DNA from: Codonopsis lanceolata
Taxonomy: Eukaryota; Streptophyta; Magnoliopsida; Asterales; Campanulaceae
NCBI GenBank assembly: GCA_013146195.2
Contig: CM028378.1
Location: 75,421,254 to 75,485,253 of the forward strand
Direction of reading: 5' to 3'
DNA length: 64,000 nt
The notes under the pieces were generated by a model that saw nothing but the letters and a program-made list of their open reading frames with translations, did not search any database and was not told the origin of the DNA. Below are positions 23,225 to 34,086 of this stretch, one piece after another (positions within the stretch are counted from its first letter, which is position 1; every line of letters begins with the position of its first letter). The position numbers were made by a program, and so were the translations under genes.

Positions 23225-24696
23225 TAGAGCCGGCAAAAAAAGCCCAGCTCATGCAATATTTTGATGAACCAGGCTTCAGATATTGGCGATCCAAAAAATC
23301 TCGAGCCTTTTTGGCCCGGGTCAACATGCCCATGGATCATCCGAGCTCGGATAAAAAAAGTCCAAGCTTTTTCGAGCCGGCCCAGCCCATTCAAATTATA
23401 ATTTTATTTATTTATTTCTAGTATTTTGAAGATAATATAAACTTACAAATACAATATCAAAAAAGTGGAAGATTGAAAAGAGTTTTTTTAAACTATCCTG
23501 AATCCAAATTTGATGGATTAGAAAATACCTAGAAGTCCAAAAACCGTATATAAATTGGGTGTTTCTTTACAAATTATGATATCTTCTTGTTTCGAGCAAA
23601 AGCCATATACAAAGATATGTGCCTAGTAGCCTAGGTGAGTGGAATGGATCTTTTTGTTTATTTTATTATTTTGGTTGTCTTTTTTTCTCATGTGTTATCA
23701 TATTGCTATTGTCCTTTGGTGATCTAGGAGAAGGTGGCTATATGAAAGAGAAGGGAGGAAGAGGAAAAAATTAAAGTAGCATTTCATCGCGAATCTTAAT
23801 TGATCCTGGATGTGGCATCGATCTTTGAAATATTCAGTCAAGTCTGGCCGTTTTGAATCAAGGCGAAAGCGAAGAAATTGGCTATCATCTTCAAGTCAGT
23901 CAGTTAGTCTTTTCCAATCGAGCTAAGAAAGGCAACGAACTATTTACGGAGAGTAAGAAAGAAAGAAATAGAAGGAAGTTGGCTATGAAGTTGAAGCCCT
24001 AAGCCTATGAAAATTGTTCACGTCTTTTTTTTTTATGGAAGTCACCCATCTTAGAAGGGGCTTCCACGTCCAAGTCAGGAAGAACCATTGACTGCCGGAC
24101 CGACATAGTCAAATTCATTCTTTTCGTAAGAAAGTCCTTCATAGCTCTATGATTCCTCTATTTATTCTTTATCTAATTTGATCAAGCTTACCTATTCCTA
24201 TTTTGACATCGCGGGATTCCTTCCCTTGTTTCTCAACATTCAGGGCAATCCTTAGACTCTTTCGAAGGCCTTAGTTGATTGTGGATTGGGTATGTCATAC
24301 TCCTTATTATAGTCCCCCTAGAATCAATAGCATTTCGTCAGAATACATCGTGTCCTTTCACCTTAGTAGTTCTATGCATAGTCAGTACTATAGCTCCAAT
24401 CATGGCGACTAATAAAATGAGACTAGGAAGCGAAAACCAGATGGAATAGTAGGTATAAAGTAAATTGCCCAATGTTTCCAAATTAGTCCAACTTCGTACC
24501 TTTCCAGCATAAAGCATATATCACATAGAATTGATATTACTTTGGCTTGGTATTAATGGAATGCTTTCATTATCTAAAATGAAGAAGATTTCCCAAAAAA
24601 AGATCATTCCAATAATAGCACTCACTGGTAAATAGCGGAAAATGACGTTGGCCTGCTGGGTCCGGACCAGATCGAGCCGGCCTATTGCCAACTCTA
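23225..24696. mobile_element. hAT-type element carrying mitochondrial DNA, 1472 bp
   Basis: Ends TAGAGCCGGCAA / TTGCCAACTCTA are inverted repeats (10 of 12). They are flanked by TAAACAGG / TAAATAGG, an 8-bp target duplication with one mismatch. The other LTR of the host Copia element gives the empty site (TAAACAGA then TAACTACC). Subterminal 'gagccggcc'/'ccgagctcgg' repeats fit hAT. No transposase is present. The right two thirds is organelle-like, including a nad6 piece. It resembles a Pack-type element that captured a nuclear copy of mitochondrial DNA. Confidence 0.85.
24290..24646 (-). pseudogene. nad6: Mitochondrial nad6 fragment (NUMT) inside the hAT element
   Basis: The minus strand encodes FRYLPVSAIIGMIFFWEIFF, ILDNESIPLIPSQ, then (after a stop) YAGKVRSWTNLETLGNLLYT, LVSSLILLVAMIGAIVLTMH and RTTKVK. 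This is the central-to-C-terminal part of plant mitochondrial NADH dehydrogenase subunit 6, a complex I membrane subunit. A TGA at 24521-24523 and another stop after 'KGHDVF' break the frame, and the N-terminal half is absent. Sequence from about 23790 to 24290 has the look of mitochondrial intergenic DNA and is probably part of the same insertion. The assignment is from memory of the nad6 protein; confidence is high for identity and moderate for the extent. Confidence 0.85.
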
Positions 24697-24917
24697 TAAA
24701 TAGGTAACTACCTAAATACAAAATAGCCCTTCAACATTACAAAGATTACATCCAGATAATGTGACTCTTGATGATGATGAAATTCAGAAACCTCTTTAAC
24801 TTGGACTTAATTTACCCATGTTTGGCACTTGCTATAACTTCACGTCCTTGTCTAAATCCATAACTTCAATTCAGAATCATTGGAAGACCATTGCATGAAG
24901 GATTAATAATGTTAATA

Positions 24918-25183
24918 TGTTTGTTCTAAAATAATTGTCCTCTTGTTGTGTATTTGTCGTAGGTTTTCCCGGAATAGGAAAAGACAATATATTAAACAGA
25001 AGAAGGAGATGAAGAGAAATTTAATTAATTAATTAAAAAAACAACTGAAGTCGAGGCCCGTGTTGGACACGATCTCTGCAAGATGAAATTGCCCCGTACT
25101 AGGCTCACGATTCTCGACAAACGTCTCTAAGATGCAACGACTATTCCAATCTTCGTAAGCAACACTTCAATATGAGATTACAG
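24918..25183. other. Spacer between Copia element and solo LTR
   Basis: Starts with the right part of the interrupted Stowaway MITE, then 'ggaataggaaaagacaatat' and a moderately GC-rich stretch (25060-25183) with no frame I recognise. Confidence 0.5.
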
Positions 25184-25188
25184 CGAAC

Positions 25189-27120
25189 TGTAGACACCCC
25201 AATTTCGTACCTCAGATATATGACATAACAAAAAATATCAAGAACTGTTAAAACATTAACAAATGTCAAGTTCTGAGGTCAAAATTGCAAAAGGACAAAG
25301 CGGGATGCACAAAGGACAAGTGCGGGGCCAGGCGTCAAAAAAGAGCCATGTTTGAAGTTTGGGCACCACCTACCAAAGGTTTGGGTGTGGCGCCCAAACC
25401 TCTAGTGGGTGGCACCCAAACCTCACTTTCCAAACACTGTTCAATGCAAAGTTTGCCGTAAAATGCAAATCGTCCAACGCGGTGTACAACACCCTGATGC
25501 ACGGAGAGAAATCACAAAATTCCTTCGATGTCCCAGCTCCTTCCTATAAATAGAGGCCTCCGGCTCCTTCATTCAACACACCTGCTTTGCGTAAAATTTC
25601 TCTGCGTCGTTGTTACGCTGAAGAAATAAACACCAATAGATAAATTTCTAAAGCCTCGAAACCACGCCAAACCTCCGCCAAACACAAATCCAACCGGTAG
25701 AAGTGTACCTTAGCTGACCGACTAGGTATCCACCCTTTTCCCGGTCCAAAAATCGTGGATAGAGCGGTTGCTGCCGATTTAAAGGCCAAAATAGCCATGT
25801 AGTAGCGTTACTCGCCCAAATTTAGCCTTTTCGGTCAAAACAAACAGCAGAAATAAGCAGTTACCTGCCCGATCCGAGGCGAAAAGTAACTTTCGAGCGA
25901 TTCTGCCCAAATTCACACAACACACAACTTCAACCGGACGGACCACAGGAAAAAAAGACTCTCTCCCCAGGGACAGGCGAGCACACCCCTACGCCGTTTG
26001 TAAGCTTTTATTGTTAAAGTCTTTTATTTCTATGTAATAGTATTATTTCTAGTCGGCCCAATGTAAATATATAAGCAGTTGTGCTGTCCGGATTTTATTA
26101 GGAAATAGTACTAAATGTAGCCGTTATTATGGCAAAATGTTTTTAGATAAGTTTGTATTTATTTACTTTATTTATTAAATAAAGTCTTTATTTGTAAATG
26201 TATTATTTCGGTCCGGTTCAATATCAAAATATAGCGCTTATCTTTGGATTTTATTAGGAAATAATACTAAAAGAGCCGTTATAATGGCCAAATATTTTTA
26301 AATGTGTAATGCGTAATTATTGGAAAGAGACTGCGAGTCCGTAAATAATGTGGCCACGAATGTATACATTTAATTTTCCCTTGTCAAAATAAGACCTTAT
26401 TTATTTGCTAAGTAAATGTGACAATAAGCATACTTGACCAAAACGCCGAGACCGAAAGGGCGAGTTGGGTGCCTAGCACCTTCCCAACTCGTAACTTAGC
26501 CTCCGAACCCGCTTTCTAAAAATCTCTGGTTTTCTTTTCTGGTTTTCCTTTATTTTTGCCTTAAAATAAAGGTGGCGACTCTAAAACATTTTGGATCCGG
26601 TGGGGCCTCGCAACATCTTTCTTTGCACTTTCATGTTCTCCCTAAACGAGGGAGAATGGGAATGGAAAGGTGATGCATTTCTATGTCTTGGTATCCCCGA
26701 AATAATGGATAACTTGACGTAGAAAACCCAAGGCACTCATAGTGCTCCAAAATAGGTCATAAGGCTATTTTCATAAAATTCATAGTGGGGGCGTCGCAAT
26801 ATTCTTTCTTGCACTTCTCTATTTTCCCTGAAAGATAAAGGGGAGAATGAGAATGGAAGAGTAATGCATTGCCATATCCTGTTATCCACGAAATAAGGGA
26901 TAACTTGACATGGAAAACCATAAGTTCCCATATTGGATACAAAATTCACTCAGGGCAACCGAGGCACATTCCAACGTGCTAATATAGACAGCACTCCTCT
27001 CGCACTTTGGATTTCGTCTTCCCCTAAACAAGGGAGGGTGGAACGAGAGCGTGGTGTCCGCATCCGCACGCACGCCTATCCAAGGCGGCCGGGCGGGGCA
27101 CATTTCCCGGGAACCTCACA
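25189..27120 (+). repeat. Solo LTR of a Tat/Ogre-type Gypsy element, 1932 bp
   Basis: Begins TGTAGACACCCCAATTTCG and ends AACCTCACA, flanked by the perfect 5-bp target duplication CGAAC (25184-25188, 27121-27125). With no internal region, this is a solo LTR left by LTR-LTR recombination. Copies of the same LTR are at 51719-53535 (inverted) and 58025-59742. A TATA box (CTATAAATAG) lies at 25544. Near 26450-26600 is the 'gttgggtgcctagcaccttc' / 'ggtggcgactctaaaac' block typical of Tat/Ogre LTRs. Open frames in it are not genes. Confidence 0.9.
25544..25553 (+). promoter_or_regulatory. TATA box of the solo LTR
   Basis: CTATAAATAG, preserved at the equivalent place in the other two LTR copies (58344 plus, 53184 minus), so it is probably the element's RNA polymerase II promoter. 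Confidence 0.7.
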
Positions 27121-27125
27121 CGAAC

Positions 27126-28027
27126 TTGATCGGTGTTTTAAACCTCCAAATCTTGAATAGGATTATGCAGCAATATGGACTATTTTCTAACAGTATAATG
27201 TTTATGATTTCGGTGTGACTGATTGTTGAAGAGTCAGGGTGTCTTTGGGTCAATAGTCGCAACTCTAAATTTCGTGGTTGCATAGTAATCGTCAAACCCA
27301 CCGAATATGTTCAACCATAACCTCCTATGTCTGATCGAGGAGACGCTGAGTCGCCCAGCAACCATCCACTTGCCAAGAGAGCAGACACGCCCAGCCACTA
27401 GCACCCATTCGGGTGTAACCGTTTGGTTCATCGCACCTAGACATGCCCATTCGAATGTCTATGGTTAAACATACCTAGACCGTGCTAGTTCGTCGAGCCA
27501 GAGGCTGCACTGCCATCGAGCTGAGCTAACTAGCTGAACCCACCAAGCTTCGTGAGCTTGAAAAAATGAAAGGGTGCAAAGTGCTCCTCTAAAGCGCCTA
27601 ATGCGACCAGCGCGAGCGCACTCGGGCTCAGATGGTGCTTTGTACCATCCTCGAGCTACGACCTGGGTTAGCTGAAACAAATCATCCATGTGACATCACT
27701 TGGTTGTACCTTGTGGAACACTTGATGCTCTTTCTTAAGGTGGGCCTATTAATAAAGTGCCTTGAAGTTGTTTATTATGTCAATGTGAGATATGACTTTC
27801 CATACCTTTTACTCTTTAATTAACAAAATTAAGTTGCATACTTTGAGCATTAATATATCATTCACCCATTATTGGTTTTGAGATAATAAATATATCAATT
27901 TAATCTAATCATATTACATATTTGCAACTTATTTTCATTTTTAATAAATGAACCCGATTAGAAACTTGATCAAACATTGGTCAAACACCATTGTTATGAA
28001 AACCAATTTCCAACACCTCTTTGAAAA
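27126..28027. other. Intergenic, partly GC-rich, no gene recognised
   Basis: 27240-27720 is noticeably GC-richer than its surroundings and has short frames on both strands, but none matches a family I know. After 27750 it is AT-rich. Confidence 0.5.
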
Positions 28028-28204
28028 CTCTCCCTTTTAGGAAAACACATTTACCACTTTATCCTTATGTTTTCTACATATTTTAATTATGACAACGTAT
28101 TTAAGATCATTAAATGAAACCAAATACTTCAACAATATAGTCAATTAATTTTTTTAAAACGATGTACCAGGTCAGATAAGACAATAATTTAAAAACGGAG
28201 GGAG
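28028..28204. mobile_element. Truncated Stowaway MITE
   Basis: The right end 'caataatttaaaaacggagg' + GAG is followed by TA. The left inverted end is missing; the sequence joins the family at 'gaaaactctcccttttagg'. Confidence 0.65.
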
Positions 28205-28803
28205 TATTTTGGTTTACAAGTCGTTAGTCCCAACCCATCTCAAAATAAATTAATAGTCGTTAAAAATAATTAAATATATTATAAATATCGGTAATATGTG
28301 TAATATTTAGTTTGCTTTAATGTACTTGTACATATGATCGTAATTAAAGTATAAAGAAATAATAATGATAAATTGGTTAATGTGTTTTTTTAAATGTTTT
28401 AAAAGAGAACAATTATTTTTTAACAGACAAAAAAGAAAATAAAGACAATTATTTAGGAGCAGATGGAGTACAACTTGATTTCTACAAACCCAATCGGATT
28501 TTATCATCTCCCCCACAATCCATGTTTAAAAACCTAATTATTAAGAGATATATAACAAGTAATAAAAATGTTCATAATTAAAAAAATACTTGAACATAAT
28601 CAATATGATAATATCAAATGTAAAGGGCAGTTGAAATATTATAGAGATGATAAAACATAATGTTTTGAAAGTAAACTTTTAAAGTAAAATATTTTAAAGG
28701 AAGAGACTATTTCTATTATAATTTTGCTTATCCACTACATCTTTAATTATTGAATCAAATAAATAGTGTTTCCCTATTTTAAAATACTACAATAGACTCT
28801 TTT

Positions 28804-29223
28804 TTTTTTTTTTTTCAAAAAAGGTTGGAGGGGACATAGACCGTACCCCAACCCTTAATTTTTTTATTTATTATGTTTAATGCCTTGAAAGACTACAATT
28901 ATATATATATGATGCCTTTGGTATGGCTCGAACAATTGGTGCCTCTGGGGAGGCTTTGAACACCCGACCTCTCGGTTGAGAGTAGTTAAGTCCCAGGGTG
29001 CCTCTGGTAGGGCTTGAATACTCAACCTCTCCGTTAAGATAAGTGAGTAGCTAAATGGGGCCTTTGGATAAGACTTTAACAACAACGATGCCTCTGAAGA
29101 GGCTTGAACACCTGACCTCTCTACTGAGAGTTGTAAAGTCCAGGGTGTCTCTAGTGAGACTCGAACACCCGACCTCTCCGTTAGGAGAAGTGACCAGTAC
29201 CAGTTGAGCTAGAGCTCGTTGGT
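28804..29223 (-). mobile_element. tRNA-derived SINE with repeated B boxes
   Basis: On the minus strand it starts at 29223 with an A-box-like TAGCTCAACTGG (29200-29211) and a B-box-like GGTGTTCGAGTCTC, then three to four more B-box-like units (GGTGTTCAAGCC, GTATTCAAGCC, GGTGTTCAAAGCC, TTGTTCGAGCC). It finishes with 'gtctatgtcccctccaacc' and an A-rich tail (T run at 28804-28815 on plus). It is flanked by the perfect 19-bp repeat TACTACAATAGACTCTTTT at 28785-28803 and 29224-29242. Tail, target duplication and Pol III boxes together define a SINE retroposon. Confidence 0.88.
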
Positions 29224-29322
29224 TACTACAATAGACTCTTTTATTCGATACATATATAGTAATATAGTGTATATATATAAAGCTTACTAAATCTAAAAAA
29301 TCACATGGTTTGATATCAAATA

Positions 29323-29499
29323 CTCCCTCTATTTTAGGTAAAGAGTTAATTATTTTATTTTGAGATTTTCATTTAAAGAGTTTATTTTAAAAAGTGAAGG
29401 CATAAAAGTATTATTTTATTACCAATGATCTACTAAAAATATTATTTTTTTAAAAAAATTAACATTCAAATGAAAATTATTTATCCAAAACGGAAGGAG
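29323..29499. mobile_element. Stowaway-like MITE, ~177 bp
   Basis: TA-flanked, ends CTCCCTCTATTTTAGGTAAA and 'tttatccaaaacggaagg' + AG. Same subfamily as 11823 and 14474. Confidence 0.75.
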
Positions 29500-29957
29500 T
29501 ATATTTGTAGAATTCCAAAGGAAGTCAAGATGCACGTAACGAACTTGGATCGGATAAAAAAACATATTTCAAATGAGAAAAGTATTTTGTTAAAACGTAA
29601 ATTTTAGAAACAAAATACGGAGTATTTTTATTTAAGACGATAAAAAAATATATCAATAATGTCGTGCTTTTAGTGGACAACCTATAAAGTTATCTCCCAT
29701 TCAAATCAAGGGTTTCAATTCATTCCGAATTCAATACATTATTTTTAAGATATAGATTTAGTTTTTAAATTAGTTTATCCGATTTTGATCTCTATTCGAA
29801 AATTAAATCTGATATGGATTAAAGTGTTTCGCTTCATTAACAATTCGATCTGATCTGATATAAAAAATATATTAATATCATATATATATAAATTACTAAT
29901 AAATCAATTTTTAATCATTAATCATTACTAATTCAACTAAATATAATTTTTTTAACG

Positions 29958-30245
29958 AATTCTAAGATCTTACTAACGTTATTATTCATCTTTATGTAAG
30001 TTAAAAACATGGATTTTTAATTTTATTCAACCTTTGATTAAGTAAAAATGCATCAATATTAATTTTATTTGGTACCTTAATTAGGGGCTGTTAAAATCTA
30101 AATCCGAAAATTTAGGATATTGATCGAGCTTTTAAATATATAAAAGATAATCAGATCCGATAATTTTTAATAAATCGGATAATGAATTTGATTGATTCAA
30201 TCCGAATCAGATCCATTTAACAAATCTACATTCCAAATTGGCCAT
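29958..30245. repeat. Direct duplication, copy 1 (~290 bp)
   Basis: Closely similar to 31433-31738: 'cttactaacgttattattca', 'attgatcgagctt', 'aaatcggataatgaatttga' and 'ccaaattggcc' occur in the same order. The Harbinger-like element at 30320 lies between the copies. Non-coding. Confidence 0.7.
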
Positions 30246-30319
30246 ATCATTTAAAATAAATAAACAATATTTTTATGCTACTCTAAAGTCTAATCTATCC
30301 AACAAAAAAACTTCTTTAA

Positions 30320-30939
30320 GAGCATGTACAACAGAGCTCCCCATTTGGGGAGCTTAAACTCCATTTTTTTTCTATTTTATTACAAAAATGTCATTAAACT
30401 CCACACTTAAGCTTCCCAATAAAAATATTCTTTCAACAATGCACAAACTCCAACACTTTTATATACTTCATCATCTTTATCTCCACTAATTTAACATTTT
30501 TATAGAAAAATGGCTAAAAATTTGAAAAATTCATAGAAATTTTTTCTGATATCCAAATGAAACAAACCAAGTCTCTATTTGTAGGTAAAAATGTTTACTT
30601 TAATACAGAAAAAAATATATTTTTAAAAATAATTTATGACTGAAAATTGGCAAAAAAAAGAAATAAGGAAAGAGAAAATGATGATAAAGCATAAAGTTGT
30701 CAGGAAGGGGCATGGAAGACTGACTTTGTCTTCAAAAAAATTTCTCAAAACTCGGTGTTTTGGGCTTCTTTTGGCTTAAACGACGTCGGCTGTTTGAGTT
30801 TTTTTTTTAAGATCAGGAGCTTCTTTGGCTCCGAAAAACACTTTATGCTTAACTAAGCACTTTTGTGGAGCATTGTTATTTAGTAGAATCTGAAAGAATC
30901 TCATTAAGCTTCTCTTAAAAACTAACGTTGTTAATGGTC
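30320..30939. mobile_element. Harbinger/Tourist-like non-autonomous element, 620 bp
   Basis: Imperfect inverted ends GAGCATGTACAACA and the complement of 'gttgttaatggtc', flanked by TAA on both sides (30317-30319, 30940-30942), as expected of PIF/Harbinger. No transposase. A related partial sequence is at about 31140-31430 ('aaaccaagtttctatttata'). Confidence 0.55.
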
Positions 30940-31432
30940 TAAGTGGTGGCACAAACTCTAATAATTTTAGATACTCTACCATTTTTTATCTAAATTATAT
31001 TATATCTTTATATATTATATATTAATAAATAATTTTGTTTATGAAATATATATTTTTTATATTGCATAAATTACAAAATTCAAAATTAAATTAATTTGTA
31101 ATAATAATATTTTTCGAATATTAATAATCATTATAAAAAAATAGAATAAGCATAATGCAAAATAGATAAAGGAAAATTCAAAATATTGTAGAAAATTGAT
31201 TTATCCAAATGGAGCAAACCAAGTTTCTATTTATAGATAAAAATGTGTAGGAATTTTTTTTTAAAATTAAAATAATAATAATAAATTTTGAGGTGAAAAA
31301 GGGTAAAAATGAGATAAAAATAAAAATCATCGAACCACTCACATTGCACACGTGGAAAGCTTGTCGGAAGGGATGTCAACCAAATTTTCCCAATTAGTGT
31401 GTGTGATGTCGTTTTCTCTTCTATGGATGTCG

Positions 31433-31738
31433 TTTTTAAAATCTTACTAACATTATTATTCATATTTGTATAAGCTAAAAACATGAATTTTCAATTTTAT
31501 TTAACATTTGATTAAGCAAAAATGCATTAATATTAATTTTATTCAGTACTTTAATTAGAGACTAATAAAATCTGAATCCAAAAATTCAGGTTATTGATCG
31601 AGCTTTCAAATATCTAAAAGACAATCAAATCCAATCTAAGTCCGATAATTTATTAATAAATCGGATAATGAATTTGACTGACCCAATCCGAATCCGATCC
31701 ATTGACATACCTACAATACATTCAATGCTCCAAATTGG
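31433..31738. repeat. Direct duplication, copy 2 (~300 bp)
   Basis: Second copy of the block at 29958-30245. It is preceded by sequence resembling the Harbinger-like element, so the element or its relative probably took part in the duplication. Confidence 0.65.
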
Positions 31739-32547
31739 CCTATGTTATAGGCAAATGATAGTATAATTTTAGAGTAAGTTTCATGTAAGACTGTGTCTTG
31801 CGAATCTTAAGTCATAAGACGAAACTTCATTCTTTTACAACTCAACTCATCAATACACGATGAATCGGGTAAATAAGATTAGCCTTACAAAAAATATTCC
31901 TAAGATCGTCTTACAAAAATTTCTGCCATAATTTTAAAACTTTTAAATTTGGTATTTTCCACCAATAGTCTCCCTTAAGAAATTTGGTACCAATTTCATC
32001 CGAAAACGTTTATATTTTTATGCGGTCTATCTTTTTGTTAGGTACCCTTAGAGAAATTTAGTTAAATGCAAATGTGCCTCTACGTAGACTAAAATAAAAA
32101 TTTACACCCCTAAACAAAGTTTTTCGGGTTTTAGTTTGCAAAATCATGCTAACTGGCAAATATTCATTTTTTGATTCGCCCGACACAATCTAACATTAAA
32201 TTTTTTTTAATCAAGTTTATATTATTGAGTCTTTTTATTAGCTAATATCAGATAGAGATACCCAATTAAATAGATCAGTTTCCATAAAATTACTAACCAC
32301 AACCATACTAAACTAGATTAGAACTTGGTAGATCAACTTCATTTCCTCTTTGTAAGTGTCACTTCCATCAATTTAGAATGAGTTTCAACCAAAAAGAGAA
32401 CAATGATTTGGAAATAGATAATATTGTGTCATAAAGTTATATAACCAAAAGAAAAAAAAGTGGTTTAAATGAATGTCTGATAGTTTTTTTCTTTTTAGAT
32501 TTATGTTTTAGTTTTTAATTTTATAATTAAATTTAAGTGTTTAACTT

Positions 32548-32706
32548 TATGATCGGACCTGACCTGGCTTTTCGGCCTTTTAAGGCTGGACCAAACACAA
32601 CCCACAGGCCTGGCGGGCCGAGCCTACTAAATTGAGGCCAATTCCCTTGAAAAATCGGGTGGGTTAGATCGGACCTATGGGTCGGGCTAGATTTTGACAG
32701 CTCTAT
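32548..32706. mobile_element. GC-rich hAT-like fragment
   Basis: A short GC-rich block with 'ggcctggcgggccgagcc' and an end 'ttttgacagctcta', whose complement TAGAGCTGTCAAAA resembles plant hAT termini (TAGxGxTGGCAA). The other end was not found. Named on weak evidence. Confidence 0.4.
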
Positions 32707-33790
32707 ATGTGACATATAATTAAAGTATAGTGAAAAAATAAAGGTAAAACGGTAAAAATGATGTTCTAAAATAGTAAGTTTCAAACTGAACAATTATTTT
32801 GGAACGGACAAAAAAAGAAATGAGAACGGTAATTTAAGGACGAATGAAGTACTATTCTTTCAATATATTATATGTTTATCTAATATTATCATTATTGCAC
32901 ATCTCAAAAAGAGTGAGTGTAATGTGTACATAATTAACGAGAAGATGTGAATAATGATTATTATTGTCACAATATATTTTATAATCCATCATTAATTATA
33001 TTTATTAATTCTTATGTTTTGTTTATTAAAAATATTTATCCGGAACAAATGAAGTATAATAGAGCTTACACCCTTTATCAAAGGTAATAAACTAATATTA
33101 ATAGATTTCAAGAAGTTGATTTAGTATTGAAACAAACTTTAATCTGGAACACTTTTCCTAAGTGCATTATTACTCTTGAAATAAAAATAACTTCGTTATA
33201 AAGAAAATGTTCTATTTAACCCGGCACAAAGATTAAAAAATTTAATTAACTCTATTATAAATATTAAGAGCATATTTGTTAACCTAATTAAGAGTTTAAT
33301 CATGAAACTTTTAAGTGAGTTTATAAGTAAAATTGTTTTTAAAAAACATAAATAAGTTTGTTTGATAAATCAATATTATATCACTTAAAAATTAACCATC
33401 CTTTAAAAATTACCAAAATTTGAAGTAAAAGGGTTGACTTAAAATTTTGAAGTGGCTAACTTTTTCTTTCTTCTTCGTTTTTTTATCCTTTCCTTTTCTG
33501 TATCCTTAACTTTCCATCTTCAATTCTGACACAGTCCTTCATTTCAATTAATCACCTCCATAATTTCTGCAACTACCACCAGGTACACCGCCATAATACC
33601 ACTGAAGGCAGACGAAGAAAGTAGCTCACTGACGAGTCGCGACTCCCGATAGTGCCGACACCTAACCTCCCTAGAGGGTCAGGTACGCATCCTTTAATTA
33701 TACTCCCTCCGCTTTTAAATTATAAATGCAAGATTTTGTCAAGGTGTCTGTATAAATGTGATCAATATATAATGTGAATAAAATTAAATT
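32707..33790. repeat. Segmental duplication, copy 1 (~1.08 kb, empty site)
   Basis: Starts inside a Stowaway-type sequence and continues through 'tctaatattatcattattgc', 'cctaagtgcattattactct', 'aagtgagtttataagtaaaa' and 'ctgacgagtcgcgactc' to about 33790. The same order occurs at 34207-36215. Positions 33254|33255 (AACTCTA|TTATAAAT) are the intact version of the site where copy 2 has two Helitrons. The Ser-rich frame near 33530-33660 has no known match. Confidence 0.85.
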
Positions 33791-33902
33791 AAATCTAATA
33801 AGATAATAATTTAATTTTAAATAATTTGGTTGTTGTAAGTATTGTTTTTGATACCAATCTTTCTTAACCATGCAAGAATCCTTTTTTTTTACTAATATTT
33901 AA

Positions 33903-34016
33903 ATCGCGTATTGATCGATGAATGACCATAATGGCATGTTTATTTTGTGCTTCATGCTGATGGATTGTTGGCCTCAGCGACTGACGAAGGCATGCTGATG
34001 CAACATTGCAGTTCAA
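33903..34016. repeat. Dispersed conserved block, copy 2
   Basis: Similar to 14659-14777 over about 115 bp, both preceded by 'aaatcgcgta'. Here it lies between the two copies of the segmental duplication. Confidence 0.6.
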
Positions 34017-34086
34017 ACTCAATTATTTTATATTTTGTAATGTTCCAGCTAATGTTGTTAATGAATTTTGGTGTACAAATGTTTTG

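Larger units (their letters stand above)
18237..24917 (-). mobile_element. Ty1/Copia LTR retrotransposon, decayed, minus strand
   Basis: Two related ~370-bp LTRs (18237-18611; 23069-24917, the latter split by a hAT insertion) bracket a minus-strand gag-pol in Copia order: gag, protease, integrase, reverse transcriptase, RNase H. A primer-binding site (TTGGTATTAGAGC, close to the initiator-Met tRNA type TGGTATCAGAGC) follows the right LTR, and a polypurine tract (TTGTGGGAGGG) precedes the left LTR. Without the insertion it is about 5.2 kb, normal for Copia. Frames are broken in many places and the LTRs agree at roughly nine bases in ten by eye, so the element is old and inactive. I could not define a target duplication. 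Confidence 0.9.
23069..24917 (-). repeat. 5' LTR of the Copia element, split by a transposon
   Basis: Segments 23069-23224 and 24697-24917 together align with the left LTR. The break lies between 'ataaac' and 'ggtaactacc'. Its outer end (GTTAATA) abuts sequence that resumes a Stowaway MITE. Confidence 0.85.

Noticed and set aside
29158..29212. Possible tRNA gene on the minus strand
   Set aside because: A and B boxes are present but the sequence does not fold as a complete tRNA by eye and is followed by a SINE body, tail and target duplication.
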